A stretch of 8,502 nucleotides of DNA, taken from positions 5,319-13,820 of the forward strand of contig CAYJOG010000026.1 of the NCBI GenBank assembly GCA_964371695.1, written 5' to 3'. Of the stretch, positions 1-6,089 are shown piece after piece (positions within the stretch are counted from its first letter, which is position 1; each line of letters begins with the position of its first letter). This stretch comes from CAYJOG01 sp964371695 [NCBI: uncultured bacterium] (GTDB taxonomy: Bacteria > CAYJOG01). The notes beneath the pieces were generated by a model. That model did no database searches and was not told where the DNA came from. It saw nothing but the letters and a program-made list of their open reading frames with translations. Made by a program: the position numbers and the translations under genes.

Positions 1-131
1 GTGTTGGCCTGGGGGTCCAGGTCGATCATCAACACGCGGTTGCCCTCACGGGCCAGGGCATAGGCCAGGTTGATGGTGGTGGTGGTTTTGCCCACCCCCC
101 CCTTTTGGTTCATGACGCTGAGAACCTGCAC
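1..131 (-). CDS. parA: ParA/Soj-family partition ATPase, N-terminal fragment (3' end outside window)
   Basis: Only the first 43 codons lie in the window and the gene continues past the left edge. The product begins [20 protein letters not shown]. This contains the deviant Walker A motif KGGVGKTT, typical of ParA/MinD-type ATPases that form ATP sandwich dimers and position chromosomes, plasmids or other cargo. It is followed by [11 protein letters not shown], the A' motif strand with the conserved DxDPQ. The GTG at 129-131 is chosen as the start because the first beta strand (VQVLSVMNQ) is needed by the fold; the ATG at 111-113 would remove it. No Shine-Dalgarno sequence precedes the GTG, but an extended -10 box lies just upstream. 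The family is clear. Whether this is the chromosomal ParA of a parAB pair or an orphan paralogue cannot be decided without the downstream gene. Confidence 0.9.
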   Translation of the reverse strand, partial: MQVLSVMNQKGGVGKTTTTINLAYALAREGNRVLMIDLDPQAN

Positions 132-137
132 CTGGGG

Positions 138-146
138 ATTGTAGCA
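138..146 (-). promoter_or_regulatory. Extended -10 promoter element for parA
   Basis: The minus strand reads TGCTACAAT, a TGn-extended -10 with five of six matches to TATAAT. Taking its last base (138) as -7 puts +1 at base 131, the G of the proposed GTG start codon, so the mRNA would be leaderless. No good -35 is visible at 16-18 nt spacing, which extended -10 promoters can tolerate. This is prediction from motif only. Confidence 0.4.
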
Positions 147-216
147 GGGTGCGATGCGGGCGGGGCTTCTAAGCGCCACCAAAAGCCGTTATCCTGTCCT
201 CCGTCCGGGAGGAAGC

Positions 217-522
217 ATGTCCACTGAACAACCCTTGATCACCTCGCTCAAAAGCCTGAAGAACACCGTGGGCTTTGGCCCCACCAACGACACCCGATCG
301 GCCAACGCGCCTTATATCGACAAAGGCCTGGAACGGGAGCAGGACCGGCAGGACCGGTGGGTTTACACCACCAGCATGGGCCTTGGCCCCCACGGCACAC
401 CGGCCACCAGCGACCCCACCGACCCCCGCCGCCACCGGCGCGGGGCCATGCTGGCCTCGTTGCCCGCCCAGAGCGAACCCTCGCCCCTGCCCGAAGGCCC
501 GCTGGAAAATTATTTGCCCTGA
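217..522 (+). CDS. Uncharacterised 101-residue hydrophilic protein
   Basis: I do not recognise a family. The ATG at 217 is preceded by a strong Shine-Dalgarno (GGGAGGAAGC, 207-216), which favours it over an in-frame ATG at 154 that has none. The protein has no cysteine, signal peptide or membrane segment. The first half (about residues 1-50, starting MSTEQPLITSLKSLKN) is of mixed composition and could fold. A charged stretch follows (LEREQDRQDRWVY, roughly residues 38-50). The second half is rich in Pro, Thr, Gly and Arg and looks disordered, ending PLPEGPLENYLP. It is divergent from parA with 85 bp between start codons. A hairpin lies 11 bp after its stop. The good ribosome-binding site supports a real gene; the function is unknown and the location beside parA may be incidental. 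Confidence 0.65.
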   Translation: MSTEQPLITSLKSLKNTVGFGPTNDTRSANAPYIDKGLEREQDRQDRWVYTTSMGLGPHGTPATSDPTDPRRHRRGAMLASLPAQSEPSPLPEGPLENYLP

Positions 523-533
523 AAAACTGCCAA

Positions 534-555
534 CAGGGTGTTTATCAACACCCTG
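534..555. terminator. Perfect 9-bp hairpin after the 101-residue gene, possible terminator
   Basis: CAGGGTGTT (534-542) pairs with AACACCCTG (547-555) around a TATC loop. On the plus strand it sits 11 bp after the stop at 522 but is followed by CTAAATCC, with no T-tract. On the minus strand a run of five T (complement of 522-526) follows about 7 nt beyond the stem, so it might act weakly against read-through from mutS. Structure is certain, role is inferred. Confidence 0.4.
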
Positions 556-558
556 CTA

Positions 559-597
559 AATCCAGCCTGGCTTTCCATCGAAAAAGAAGGAATCCAG
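559..597 (-). repeat. Degenerate second copy of the mutS 3' end (distal direct repeat)
   Basis: This stretch matches 856-892 at 29 of its first 32 bases, followed by a 2-base gap and a shared TCCAG. On the minus strand it would still encode LFRWKARLD, almost the same as the MutS C-terminus LFRWKAKLD, but it continues in frame for LAGC before a stop (545-547). No ORF leads into it, so it is a gene-end remnant or an attachment-site-like duplicate. The two copies flank about 258 bp of REP-like sequence. Confidence 0.7.
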
Positions 598-612
598 TTG
601 TTCGCTTCACCT

Positions 613-840
613 GAGTAGCGGCGGGCTACCGCCTTCTCGCGGCTGGGTGCCCCAATCGACACCCAGAAAGACTCCGCTCGAACGCCCACCGCCGAAAAAA
701 ATGCCTCTCAATTTTGCGCGATGAGGACACCGCGCCTACTCCTGCAAGAGAAATGTTTTTCCCACGGAGTCGCGGCGGTGTCTCCACCGCCGATAAAAAA
801 AATGCCTTCAATTTTGCGCGATGAGGCACCGCGCCTACTC
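613..840. repeat. REP/BIME-like cluster of alternating hairpin modules
   Basis: This gene-free stretch contains two 56-57 bp direct repeats, 686-741 and 784-840, about 98 bp apart, sharing CAATTTTGCGCGATGAGG and ACCGCGCCTACTC. Modules beginning GAGTAG or GAGTCG and rich in GCGG occur at 613-633 (plus), 721-741 (minus), 767-791 (plus) and 820-840 (minus), so orientation alternates. Clear hairpins are GTAGC/GCTAC at 615-629, CTGGGTG/CACCCAG at 643-666 and CGGCGGTG/CACCGCCG with a TCTC loop at 773-792. This organisation resembles bacterial interspersed mosaic elements built from REP units. No transposase (such as TnpA-REP) is in the window, and no protein with family features is encoded here. 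Confidence 0.65.
795..829 (-). terminator. Candidate intrinsic terminator downstream of mutS
   Basis: Read on the minus strand, TGCCTCA (822-828) pairs with TTGAAGGCA (803-811), giving seven pairs with one bulged A, followed directly by eight T (complement of 795-802). It begins about 25 nt after the mutS stop. The other copy of the same repeat (686-741) has a seven-T tract at 695-701 but a shorter stem (CCTC/GAGG), so it may be a weaker backup. The T-tract gives this hairpin better support than the others in the cluster. Confidence 0.5.
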
Positions 841-853
841 AAAAAAAGGGGTC

Positions 854-3445
854 TCAATCCAGCTTGGCTTTCCAGCGAAAAAGCAGGTCCAGCGCCTCGC
901 GGGGGGTGAGTGCGTCCAGGTCCAGGGCCGAGAGGTGCGCCTGCAGCCAGTGGGGCGCGGCGGGAGAAAAAAGCTCCATCTGGGGTTTTTCTTCGGCCTG
1001 GGTCTGCGGCGCGGTGTGAGAGGCGGCCTCGTCCTGCACCAGCAGTTCCAGCGCCCGCACAATCACCGGGTGCGGCAGCCCCGCCAGCCGCGCCACCTGA
1101 ATGCCGAAACTGCGGCTGGTGGCCCCCTTCAGCAACACCCGTTTGAAAATCATCTTCTGGTCTTTTTCTTCGGCGCTCACGTGAAAGTTGCGCACCACCG
1201 AATACTGCTCGGCGATGTCGCCCAGGCTGTGAAAGTGTGTGGCGAACAGCGTGCGCGCCCGCACCCGCGTGGCCAGGTCCTCTGCCACGGCGCGGGCGAT
1301 GGCCATGCCGTCTGCCGTGCTGGTACCCCGGCCCACTTCGTCCAGCAACACCAGACTGCGGTCGGTGGCCGTGGCCAAAATGTGTGAGGTCTCCACCATT
1401 TCCACCATGAAGGTGCTCAGGCCCTGGCCCACGTCGTCTGACGCGCCGATGCGGGTGTGGATGGCGTCGGCCAGCCCCACGATGGCTTCTTTGGCCGCCA
1501 CAAACGACCCCATCTGCGCCATGAGCTGGCACAGCGCCACCTGACGCATGTAGGTGCTTTTCCCCCCCATGTTGGGGCCGGTGATGATGTGCAGGCTGCC
1601 GTCTTCGCTGCCCAGATGGGTGTCGTTGGGAATATACAAACCCTGGGGCAGGCTGGCCTTGACGACGGGGTGAAAGGCCCCCTTCAGGTGCATGGCGGCG
1701 TCTTGCGTCAGCCTCGGACGCACCAGCCCCAGCTCTTTGGCGCACAGCGCCAGCGACAGCAGCACATCCAGCCGCGCCGTGACTGTGGCCGCCTGCGTCA
1801 GCGCCCGCTGGTGAACCCGCAACTGCTCCAGCAGTTCCTGATAACAGCCCTGCTCCAGGGGCAGTAGGCTTTCCTGGGCCTGCAACAGCTTCATTTCCAT
1901 TTCTTTCAGTTCGGGCGTCACAAACCGCTCGGCCCCCGCCAGGGTCTGCTTGCGCTGATATTCCGGCGGGGCCTGCGCCAGATTGGCCTTGGTGATTTCG
2001 AGGTAATAACCAAAAACCTTGTTGTACCCCACCTTGAGCGAGCGGATGCCGGTGCGGCGGCGTTCTTCTTCTTCCATGCGGCTGATCCACGCCCTGCCCT
2101 CGGTGGCCAGTGCGCGCAGTTCGTCAATTTCGGGGTGAAAACCCGTGCGGATGAAACCGCCGTCGCGGGTGTGGCTGGGGGGGTCTGGCTCAATGGCCCG
2201 TTCGATGAGCGCGGCGGCGTCTTCCAGCCCCTGGGGCGCCTTCAGCAAAAGGGCCAGTTCTTCACCCACAAACTTGAGCGCGTCGTCGCGCAAAAGCAGA
2301 AACTGCCGCAGGCTCTGGGCCAGGCTGATGAGTTCCTTGGGCCCCGCCAGCGACATGCCCACGCGGCCCCCCAGGCGGCTTAAGTCCCGAATGGATTTCA
2401 GCCGCTCCCGCAGACCCGCCGCAGCCACGCCTTTTTTCAGAAACAGCTCGATTTCGTCCTGACGCCTTGACAGGCGCGGAATGTCCATCAGCGGCGTGAG
2501 CAGCCACGAGCGCATCAGCCGCGCCCCCATGGGGGTGATGGTGAAATCCAGCGTGTGCAGCAGCGAGCCTTCCTGCCGCCGGTCGCTCAGGCGCTCCACC
2601 AGTTCCAGATTGGCCACGGTGCGGGGTTCCAGCCGCAGGGTCTGGCTGGGGGCAATCACCTGCACCACGTGGGCGTGCCCCAGCGACGTGATGCGGTTCA
2701 GTTCCAGATATTCCAGCAAGAGCGCCAGGGCGCGTTCCTGGGGGCTGTGCCGGGGAATGCCCCAGGCCTCCAGCGCCTCGGCAGAAAAACGCATCAGCAG
2801 CATTTCTCTGGCTTCGCGCCCCGGCGTGAGGCCCAGGGGCTTGATGGTGCAATCCTCTTTGAACTCGCGGGCCAGCGTGTGATAAACCGGCGTGTGGGCG
2901 GCGTCCTGGTCCAGCACCAGTTCGCGGGGCGTCTGGCGGTGCAGTTCCGAATAAAAACGGTGCGGGTCGGCCCCTTCGCCCAGCACCAGTTTCAGACCGC
3001 CACCCAGCAGGTCCAGCAGCGCGGCGGCGGCCACGCCCCCCACCACCGCCACGGCGGCCAGGTGGTTTTCCACGCGGGCGTCCAGGCGGTCGGCGTCGGT
3101 GAAGGTGCCCGGCGTGATCACGCTGGTGATGGTGCGGCTCACGAGTTTGCCGGGCCGGGCGGTTTCGGTCTGGTCGCACAGCGCCACGCTGTATCCCGCC
3201 CCCACCAGCTTGGCGATGTAGTGATCCACTGCGTGATGCGGCACGCCGCACATGGCCATGCGGTTGCCCTTGCCCGCCTCGCGGCTGGTGAGGGTAATCT
3301 CCAGCACCGGCGCGGCCAGCTCGGCGTCGGGGCCGAACATCTCATAAAAATCTCCCAGGCGGAACATGAGCACCGCGCCGGGGGCCTCGCGCTTGGCGGC
3401 CTGATATTGCACCATCATGGGGGTGAGGCCCTCTTGCTGGTTCAA
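854..3445 (-). CDS. mutS: DNA mismatch repair protein MutS
   Basis: Full-length MutS of 863 residues (E. coli 853). It binds mismatches and small loops as a dimer and recruits MutL. The N-terminal mismatch-recognition motif is GDFYEMF, with Phe33 and Glu35 as the mismatch-contacting pair. Connector, lever and clamp domains follow. The ATPase domain has Walker A GPNMGGKST from residue 623, then STFMVEM, Walker B LVLLDEVGRGTST, and ATHFHSLGD. QMELF at residues 822-826 is a good beta-clamp-binding motif. The start is taken as the TTG at 3443-3445. It overlaps the miaB stop (TTGA), has GAGGA six bases upstream, and gives the expected N-terminus just ahead of TPMMVQY. The open frame continues upstream to 3886 only as miaB shadow. 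The C-terminus LFRWKAKLD is present again, degenerate, at 559-597. All catalytic motifs are intact, so it should be functional. Confidence 0.97.
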   Translation of the reverse strand: MNQQEGLTPMMVQYQAAKREAPGAVLMFRLGDFYEMFGPDAELAAPVLEITLTSREAGKGNRMAMCGVPHHAVDHYIAKLVGAGYSVALCDQTETARPGKLVSRTITSVITPGTFTDADRLDARVENHLAAVAVVGGVAAAALLDLLGGGLKLVLGEGADPHRFYSELHRQTPRELVLDQDAAHTPVYHTLAREFKEDCTIKPLGLTPGREAREMLLMRFSAEALEAWGIPRHSPQERALALLLEYLELNRITSLGHAHVVQVIAPSQTLRLEPRTVANLELVERLSDRRQEGSLLHTLDFTITPMGARLMRSWLLTPLMDIPRLSRRQDEIELFLKKGVAAAGLRERLKSIRDLSRLGGRVGMSLAGPKELISLAQSLRQFLLLRDDALKFVGEELALLLKAPQGLEDAAALIERAIEPDPPSHTRDGGFIRTGFHPEIDELRALATEGRAWISRMEEEERRRTGIRSLKVGYNKVFGYYLEITKANLAQAPPEYQRKQTLAGAERFVTPELKEMEMKLLQAQESLLPLEQGCYQELLEQLRVHQRALTQAATVTARLDVLLSLALCAKELGLVRPRLTQDAAMHLKGAFHPVVKASLPQGLYIPNDTHLGSEDGSLHIITGPNMGGKSTYMRQVALCQLMAQMGSFVAAKEAIVGLADAIHTRIGASDDVGQGLSTFMVEMVETSHILATATDRSLVLLDEVGRGTSTADGMAIARAVAEDLATRVRARTLFATHFHSLGDIAEQYSVVRNFHVSAEEKDQKMIFKRVLLKGATSRSFGIQVARLAGLPHPVIVRALELLVQDEAASHTAPQTQAEEKPQMELFSPAAPHWLQAHLSALDLDALTPREALDLLFRWKAKLD
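856..892 (-). repeat. Proximal copy of the mutS-tail direct repeat
   Basis: These last codons of mutS are the partner of the repeat at 559-597. The copy here is the functional coding end, with the TGA stop beginning at base 856 on the minus strand. Differences from the distal copy include AAG versus AGG (Lys/Arg) and the loss of two bases near the upstream edge of the match. Confidence 0.7.
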
Positions 3446-4722
3446 GGCAGGTCCTCGGCTTCGCCTAAAAACCCCCAAGGTTTTTGGGTTTTCAGTGTGA
3501 CGGTGAGGGTTTGCCCTGGCTGGGCGGTGGGGTGGGCCAGCAGCACCTTGCGGTAATCCCGCGTGTGCCCCACCAGGCGTCCGTCTTTTTCTTTCCGCGA
3601 CAAAAACACCTCGCCCCGCTGCCCCAGCAGGCCCTGCCATTTTTGTGCGGCGATCTCCTGCTGGGCCGCCAGCAAATCCTGCACGCGGGATTTGGCCACA
3701 TCCACCGGCACTTCCTCGGCGGGGGGGCGTTTGGCGGCGGGTGTGCCCTGGCGGGGGCTGTAGGCAAATACAAAGGCGCTGTCCCAGGCGATGTCGCGCA
3801 TGAGCGTGAGCGTGGCCTGATGGTCTTCTTCGGTCTCGCCGGGAAAACCGGCGATGAGGTCGGTGCTGATGCTGGCAGTGGGGCAATAACGGCGCACCAT
3901 GGCCACCTTCTCACGATATTCCGCCGCTGTGCCCCGGCGGTTCATGCGGGTGAGCATGGTCTCGCTGCCCGACTGGATGGGCAGGTGAAACGACGTGTAA
4001 CACCTGGGGTTTTCAGCCACATAAGCCACCAATTCTTCGGTGAGGTCGTTGGGGTGACTGGTGAGAAACCGCACCCGTTCCACACCTTCTTCCTCACACA
4101 CCGCCTTGAGCAAATCCAGAAAAGTCACGCCTTCAAGGTCACGGCCATACCACAACACGTTCTGCCCCAGCAGGGTGAACTCCCGCGCCCCGTGGCCTGC
4201 CGCCCGGCGCACCTGTTGCAAAATCTCTTCCATGGGCACGCTGTCTTCGTGGCCCCGCACAAAAGGCACAATGCAGAAAGTGCAGTAATAGCTGCACCCC
4301 CGCACCACCGTCAGACCCATGGAAACATCCGCCGCCGTCTTGGCCGCCGGGGCCGTGGCCGGGTCCACCCCCAGGGCCTCCAGCAGACGCTGGCGGGGGT
4401 TGCGCTCTTTCGCGCCAATCAGAAAATCCACAAAAGGGAACTTGCCGAACTGGTGGGTTTTCATTTCAGGCACCCACCCCATCACACCCACCTTGATGTT
4501 GGGGCGGGCGGCCTTGATTTTGGCCAGACGCCCCACCTCGCTATAGGCCTTGTGCTCGGCCTTGTCGCGCACGCTGCACGTGTTCACCAGCAGCACGTCG
4601 GCCTCCTGCGGGTCAAAGGTGCGGTGATAACCCAGGCTTTCCAGCACGTCGGCGGCGGTTTCGCTGTCCACCTCGTTCATCTGGCAGCCGAAGGTGCGTA
4701 TGTGATAACGGCCTTCAAACAT
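3442..4722 (-). CDS. miaB: tRNA-2-methylthio-N6-dimethylallyladenosine synthase (MiaB), atypical cluster site
   Basis: 426 residues, slightly short for MiaB (about 440-475). The radical-SAM enzyme adds a methylthio group to i6A37 of tRNAs reading UNN codons. The N-terminal UPF0004/MTTase domain (about 1-120) begins RYHIRTFGCQMNEVDSE, the MiaB-type opening, with Cys13 and then Cys49 in NTCSVR. The third expected ligand, normally in a GCMAQ-like motif, is Trp83 in VMGWVPEM. The radical-SAM cysteines are Cys143, Cys147 and Cys150 in GCSYYCTFC. A TRAM-like domain (about 350-415) binds tRNA. GCQMN and NTCSVR favour MiaB over RimO or MtaB. It lies 50 bp after purT and overlaps mutS. The Shine-Dalgarno is poor. 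The family assignment is firm; full methylthiotransferase activity is uncertain because of Trp83. Confidence 0.9.
   Translation of the reverse strand: MFEGRYHIRTFGCQMNEVDSETAADVLESLGYHRTFDPQEADVLLVNTCSVRDKAEHKAYSEVGRLAKIKAARPNIKVGVMGWVPEMKTHQFGKFPFVDFLIGAKERNPRQRLLEALGVDPATAPAAKTAADVSMGLTVVRGCSYYCTFCIVPFVRGHEDSVPMEEILQQVRRAAGHGAREFTLLGQNVLWYGRDLEGVTFLDLLKAVCEEEGVERVRFLTSHPNDLTEELVAYVAENPRCYTSFHLPIQSGSETMLTRMNRRGTAAEYREKVAMVRRYCPTASISTDLIAGFPGETEEDHQATLTLMRDIAWDSAFVFAYSPRQGTPAAKRPPAEEVPVDVAKSRVQDLLAAQQEIAAQKWQGLLGQRGEVFLSRKEKDGRLVGHTRDYRKVLLAHPTAQPGQTLTVTLKTQKPWGFLGEAEDLP
3443..3456 (-). promoter_or_regulatory. mutS ribosome-binding site and TTG start inside miaB
   Basis: The minus strand reads GAGGA (3452-3456), six bases, then TTG (3443-3445) whose last two bases and the next base form the miaB TGA stop. 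This decides the mutS start and suggests termination-reinitiation coupling, with a weak TTG start keeping MutS below MiaB. Confidence 0.7.
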
Positions 4723-4731
4723 GTCTCTGCA

Positions 4732-4760
4732 ACCCTAGGAAGCTGTTGCAAGGCTTGCAA
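4732..4760 (-). promoter_or_regulatory. Weak candidate promoter and TTGCAA repeats between purT and miaB
   Basis: On the minus strand TTGCAA (4755-4760) and TAGGGT (4732-4737) are 17 bp apart, resembling -35 and -10 boxes, though the -10 matches at only three positions. The same spot has TTGCAA twice (4746-4751 and 4755-4760) and a perfect palindrome GCTTGCAAGC (4753-4762). It could be an internal promoter or a protein site. Alternatively miaB is simply read through from purT. Confidence 0.2.
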
Positions 4761-4772
4761 GCAAAGCGCGCA

Positions 4773-5948
4773 TCAGGCCCCTTGCGACAAGCTGACCTTC
4801 GCCGCCACGGCCTGGGCCTTTTGCACCAGTCCGTGGGCGTCCGTGGACAAATCCCCCCACGCCAGAGCCACACCCATGCGCCGGTGTACCCGGCAGGATG
4901 GTTTACCAAACAGACGCAGGTCGGTGCGAGGCTCTGACAGTGCTGTCTCCAGGCCCTCAAACACCGGCGGATGGGGCGATTCAAAACCCGACAGAATCAC
5001 GGCGCTCGCGCCAGCCCGCTCCAGCGTGATTTCGGGGATCGGCAACCCCAGCACGGCGCGGCAGTGCAGCTCAAACTCGCTGAAGTTCTGCGTGCCCGCC
5101 AGTGTGACCATGCCGGTGTCGTGGGGGCGGGGCGAAAGCTCCGAGAAATACACACCGTCTTTGGCCAGGAAAAACTCCACGCCCCAGATGCCCGCGCCCG
5201 TGAGCGCCGCCGTCACCTGGGCCGCCATGGTCTGGGCCTCTTGCAGCAGGGCGGCGTCCATGGCCATGGGCTGCCAGCTTTCCTGATAATCCCCCCGCTC
5301 CTGACGATGGCCGATGGGGGCGCAAAACAGCGTGGGGCCGTTTTGTTGCGTCACGGTGAGCAGCGTGATTTCGGCAAAGAAATCCACAAAGGCTTCCACA
5401 ATCACCTCCACCTGATCGCCCCTTCCCCCTTTCACCGCATAGTCCCAGGCTTTGCCGATGTCCGCTTCGGTTCGGATCACCGACTGCCCCTTGCCAGAGG
5501 ACGACATGATGGGCTTCACCACACAAGGCAGGCCGATTTCCCCCACCGCCCGGCGCAGTTCATCTTCAGACACGGCGTAGGCGTAGCGGGCGGTTTTCAG
5601 CCCCAGTTCCTTGGCGGCCAGATCGCGGATGGCCTTGCGGTTCATGGTGAAATTGGCAGCGCGGGCGCTGGGCACCACCTGAATGCCCTGCTTTTCATAA
5701 TCATAAAACCGCTCGGTGCGGATGGCCTCTATCTCCGGCACGATGAGATCCGGTTTGTGTTTCGCCACCACGGCGTCCAGCGCCGCGCCGTCGAGCATGT
5801 TGATGACCTCAAAGCCGTGGGCCACCTGCATGGCGGGCGCGCCGGGATAACTGTCCACCGCCACCACACGCTGACCCAGACGCTGGGCGGCAATGACAAA
5901 CTCCTTGCCCAGTTCGCCGCTGCCGAGTAAAAGGATGATTTTCTGCAT
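4773..5948 (-). CDS. purT: Formate-dependent phosphoribosylglycinamide formyltransferase (GAR transformylase 2)
   Basis: 391 residues, matching E. coli PurT (392) in length and motifs. It makes N-formylglycinamide ribonucleotide from GAR, formate and ATP, the folate-independent route for the third step of purine synthesis, in the cytoplasm. The N-terminal domain has [11 protein letters not shown] (residues 6-16) and a VINMLDG segment. [11 protein letters not shown] and [12 protein letters not shown] follow. The ATP-grasp domain has [11 protein letters not shown] with the P-loop Lys153, [22 protein letters not shown] for substrate binding, and the metal/ATP motif [16 protein letters not shown] (SPRPHDTG at 272-279). 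LFGKP lies near the C-terminus. The ATG has a near-perfect Shine-Dalgarno AAGGAGGT five bases upstream. No key residue is missing. It heads the possible purT-miaB-mutS transcript. Whether purN also occurs elsewhere cannot be seen. Confidence 0.97.
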   Translation of the reverse strand: MQKIILLLGSGELGKEFVIAAQRLGQRVVAVDSYPGAPAMQVAHGFEVINMLDGAALDAVVAKHKPDLIVPEIEAIRTERFYDYEKQGIQVVPSARAANFTMNRKAIRDLAAKELGLKTARYAYAVSEDELRRAVGEIGLPCVVKPIMSSSGKGQSVIRTEADIGKAWDYAVKGGRGDQVEVIVEAFVDFFAEITLLTVTQQNGPTLFCAPIGHRQERGDYQESWQPMAMDAALLQEAQTMAAQVTAALTGAGIWGVEFFLAKDGVYFSELSPRPHDTGMVTLAGTQNFSEFELHCRAVLGLPIPEITLERAGASAVILSGFESPHPPVFEGLETALSEPRTDLRLFGKPSCRVHRRMGVALAWGDLSTDAHGLVQKAQAVAAKVSLSQGA

Positions 5949-5972
5949 GTCTGACCTCCTTCAGGTTCTTTT

Positions 5973-5997
5973 GGTGGGGCAGGATGCCGACCCCGCC
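5973..5997 (-). promoter_or_regulatory. Possible leader hairpin ahead of the purT ribosome-binding site
   Basis: On the minus strand GGCGGGG (5991-5997) can pair with CCCCACC (5973-5979), six G-C pairs around one C-A mismatch with an 11-nt loop. It lies about 13 nt before the AAGGAGGT of purT. I see no known purine-riboswitch core, and no T-tract follows, so this is simply a stable leader stem. Confidence 0.25.
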
Positions 5998-6018
5998 AGT
6001 GACTTGAAATTTGACGGA

Positions 6019-6034
6019 GCTGGATTTTACCAGC
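6019..6034 (-). promoter_or_regulatory. purT extended -10 promoter enclosed by a dyad symmetry
   Basis: The minus strand has TGGTAAAAT (6024-6032), a TGn-extended -10 with five of six matches. Inferred transcription start is about 6017, giving a leader near 68 nt. The hexamer TAAAAT is exactly the spacer of the inverted repeat GCTGG-N6-CCAGC (6019-6034). That is an operator-like arrangement for a dimeric repressor, or a coincidence. No clear -35 at 17 nt. Confidence 0.45.
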
Positions 6035-6089
6035 CATCGACGAATTCCCATTAACATGATTCAGACGCAACCGTCTTTTTGCCACCGAC

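Noticed and set aside
154-216. N-terminal extension of the 101-residue protein to the ATG at 154
   Set aside because: No ribosome-binding site there, the added residues are read from the parA promoter region, and the ATG at 217 has a strong Shine-Dalgarno.
541-550. Possible DnaA box (TTATCAACA, one mismatch to TTATCCACA) near parA, hinting at oriC
   Set aside because: It is a single imperfect match lying inside a hairpin. There is no cluster of boxes, no AT-rich unwinding region and no dnaA, dnaN, rsmG or mnmG nearby.
613-840. CRISPR array
   Set aside because: Only two long repeats at about 98-bp spacing plus alternating inverted modules; no uniform short repeats and spacers, and no cas genes.
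708-2090. A 460-codon minus-strand frame over the mutS C-terminal half and the repeats
   Set aside because: It is the out-of-frame reading of mutS (Gly/Ala/Arg-rich) continuing into the repeat cluster, with no independent start signal or motif.
3446-3886. Upstream extension of the mutS frame to an ATG at 3886
   Set aside because: These residues overlap miaB in another frame, resemble no MutS sequence, and the TTG at 3445 has a proper ribosome-binding site.
3484-5286. A 600-codon open frame on the plus strand, opposite miaB and purT
   Set aside because: It is antisense to two clearly recognised genes, reads as low-complexity His/Gly/Gln-rich sequence typical of GC-rich shadow frames, and has no family motif.
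5949-6017. Purine riboswitch in the purT leader
   Set aside because: A GC stem is present, but I cannot find the three-way junction with conserved loop sequences of the purine aptamer or a PRPP/ZTP-type core.
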